Below the pieces are notes generated by a model. It ran no database searches. It was not told where the DNA came from and was given only the letters and a program-made list of their open reading frames with translations. A stretch of DNA of 64,000 bases from contig CM031600.1 in the NCBI GenBank assembly GCA_018398815.1, forward strand, positions 56,445,381 to 56,509,380, read 5' to 3'. Position numbers and translations under genes: made by a program. Positions 61,701 to 64,000 of this stretch are shown here, in pieces; position 1 is the first letter of the stretch; the number at the start of each line of letters is the position of its first letter. The stretch is from Conus ventricosus (lineage: Eukaryota; Mollusca; Gastropoda; Neogastropoda; Conidae).

Positions 61701-64000
61701 ACTCTAAATGACACGACGAAGCCTGTGCATCAAAGTATGATTATACAAACTTGCCGTCACTATTCTACTTCTCTAAATGACACGACGAAGCCTGTGCATC
61801 AAAGTATGATTATACAAACTTGCCGTCACTATTCTACTTTTCTAAATGACACGACGAAGCCTGTGCATCAAAGCATGATTATACAAACTTGCCGTCACTA
61901 TTCTACTTCTCTAAATGACACGAAGCCTCTGCATCAAAGTATGATTATACAAACTTGCCGTCACTATTCTACTTCTCTAAATGACACGACGAAGCCTCTG
62001 CATCAAAGTTGATTATACAAACTTGCCGTCACTATTTGACTTCTCTAAATGACACGACGAAGCCTCTGCATCAAAAGTATGATTACACAAACTTGCCGTC
62101 ACTATTCTACTTCTCTAAATGACACGACGAAGCCTGTGCATCAAAGTATGATTATAACAAACTTGCCGTCACTATTCTACTACTCTAAATGACACGACGA
62201 AGCCTGTGCATCAAAGTATGATTATACAAACTTGCCGTCACTATTCTACTACTCTAAATGAAAACGACGAAGCCTGTGCATCAAAGTATGATTATACAAA
62301 CTTGCCGTCACTATTCTACTACTCTAAATGACACGACGAATGCCTGTGCATCAAAGTATGATCATACAAACTTGCCGTCACTATTCTACTACTCTAAATG
62401 ACACGACGAAGCCTGTGCATCAAAGTATGATCATACAAACTTGCCGTCACTATTCTAATACTCTAAATGACACGACGAAGTCTGTGCATCAAAGTATGAT
62501 CATACAAACTTGCCGTCACTATTCTACTTCTCTAAATGACACGACAAAGCCTGTGCATCAAAGTATGATTATACAAACTTGCCGTCACTATTCTACTTCT
62601 CTAAATGACACGACGAAGCTGTGCATCAAAGTATGATTATACAAACTTGCCGTCACTATTCTACTCTCTAAATGACACGACGAAGCCTGTGCATCAAAGT
62701 ATGATTATACAAACTTGCCGTCACTATTCTACTTCTCTAAATGACACGAAGCCTGTGCATCAAAGTATGATTATACAAACTTGCCGTCACTATTCTACTA
62801 CTCTAAATGACACGAAGCCTGTGCATCAAAGTATGATTATACAAATTGCCGTCACTATTCTATTCTCTAAATGACACGACGAAGCCTGTGAATCAAAGTA
62901 TGATTATACAAACTTGCCGTCACTATTCTACTTCTCTAAATGACACGACGAAGCCTGTGCATCAAAGTATGATTATACAAACTTGCCGTCACTATTCTAC
63001 TTCTCTAAATGACACGACGAAGCCTGTGCATCAAAGTATGATTATACAACTTGCCGTCACTATTCTACTTCTCTAAATGACACGACGAAGCCTGTGCATC
63101 AAAGTATGACTATACAAACTTGCCGTCACTATTCTACTACTCTAAATGACACGACGAAGCCTGTGCATCAAAGTATGATCATACAAACTTGCCGTCACTA
63201 TTCTACTACTCTAAATGACACGACGAAGCCTGTGCATCAAGTATGATTATACAAACTTGCCGTCACTATTCTACTACTCTAAAATGACACGACGAAGCCT
63301 GTGCATCAAAGTATGATCAACAAACTTGCCGTCACTATTCTACTACTCTAAATGACACGACGAAGCCTGTGCATCAAAGTATGATTATACAAACTTGCCG
63401 TCACTATTCTACTACTCTAAATGACACGACGAAGCCTGTGCATCAAAGTATGATTATACAAACTTGCCGTCACTATTCTACTACTCTAAATGACACGACG
63501 AAGCCTGTGCATCAAAGTATGATTATACAAACTTGCCGTCACTATTCTACTTCTCTAAATGACACGACGAAGCCTGTGCATCAAAATATGATTATACAAA
63601 CTTGCCGTCACTATTCTACTTCTCTAAATGACACGACGAAGCCTGTGCATCAAAGTATGATTATACAAACTTGCCGTCACTATTCTACTACTCTAAATGA
63701 CACGACGAAGCCTGTGCATCAAAGTATGATTATACAAACTTGCCGTCACTATTCTACTTCTCTAAATGACACGACGAAGCCTGTGCATCAAAGTATGATT
63801 ATACAAACTTGCCGTCACTATTCTACTTCTCTAAATGACACGACGAAGCCTGTAAATCAAAGTATGATCATACAAACTTGCCGTCACTATTCTAAATTCT
63901 CTAAATGACACGACGAGCCTGTGCATCAAAGTATGATCATACAAACTTGCCGTCACTATTCTACTTCTCTAAATGACACGACGAAGCCTGTGCATCAAAG
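58719..64000 (+). repeat. 69-bp satellite, second block (about 76 copies, runs off the window)
   Basis: The same unit as 54,783-55,915, continuing to the window edge. Unlike the first block it has more than twenty single- or few-base indels, which break the repeat frame into pieces, and the catac variant is rare. Either this block evolves differently or its assembly is less accurate. Confidence 0.97.

Noticed and set aside
54783..64000. CRISPR-like array
   Set aside because: The whole 69-bp unit is repeated without unique spacers, there are no cas genes, and the context is eukaryotic; it is a satellite.

Overview
The window looks like repeat-dominated nuclear DNA of an invertebrate animal. 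A marine gastropod or other lophotrochozoan mollusc is my best guess; this is an inference. The signs are very abundant CA/GT, CT/GA and poly-G/poly-C tracts, tRNA-derived SINEs, several non-LTR retrotransposon families, minisatellites, and coding signal limited to short exon-like islands bounded by splice signals. There are no operons, ribosome binding sites, CRISPR arrays, rRNA genes or convincing functional tRNA genes. Almost all long open frames are shadows of CA/GT or satellite repeats.

Layout. 640-13,040 is a degenerate head-to-tail triplication of a roughly 4.5-5 kb unit; the third copy is interrupted by SINE-like insertions and truncated. 13,050-14,130 holds microsatellites, a LINE 3' end and a 48-bp minisatellite. 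14,130-20,900 is mostly unrecognised sequence with a GC/GT alternating tract near 18.7 kb. 20,900-24,480 is a retroelement graveyard on the minus strand (LINE endonuclease and reverse transcriptase remains, a 37-bp minisatellite, a tRNA-SINE, a second LINE C-terminus). 25,470-26,935 is an old, decayed tandem array. 29,011-29,533 is a 66-bp minisatellite. 29,671-32,155 has three pieces of one RNase H-bearing LINE family and a degenerate SINE.

33,295-37,775 is the most gene-like part. On the minus strand there are a hydrophobic leader exon, a possible 0-0 exon, a 63-bp phase 1-1 exon and a terminal exon with six cysteines, all bounded by GT/AG signals. They suggest a small secreted cysteine-rich protein of unknown function. 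On the plus strand an 87-codon terminal-exon-like frame lies between them. A hAT-like element and a ~127-bp tandem array fill the intervening space.

37,800-45,500 is mostly unassigned apart from a 30-bp Thr-coding minisatellite (43.9-44.6 kb). 45,501-46,500 is a 1000-N assembly gap. 46.5-54.8 kb has pyrimidine-rich and microsatellite DNA plus a 1.57-kb hAT-like transposon copy (48,746-50,317). From 54,783 to the end is a 69-bp satellite of about 93 copies. It is split by a second copy of the same transposon (55,916-58,718), which itself carries a LINE insertion with a 13-bp target duplication. The paralogous empty site at 49.2 kb confirms that nesting.

The window therefore records successive events (satellite, then DNA transposon, then LINE) plus one candidate small split gene. 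No complete protein-coding gene could be proven from sequence alone.
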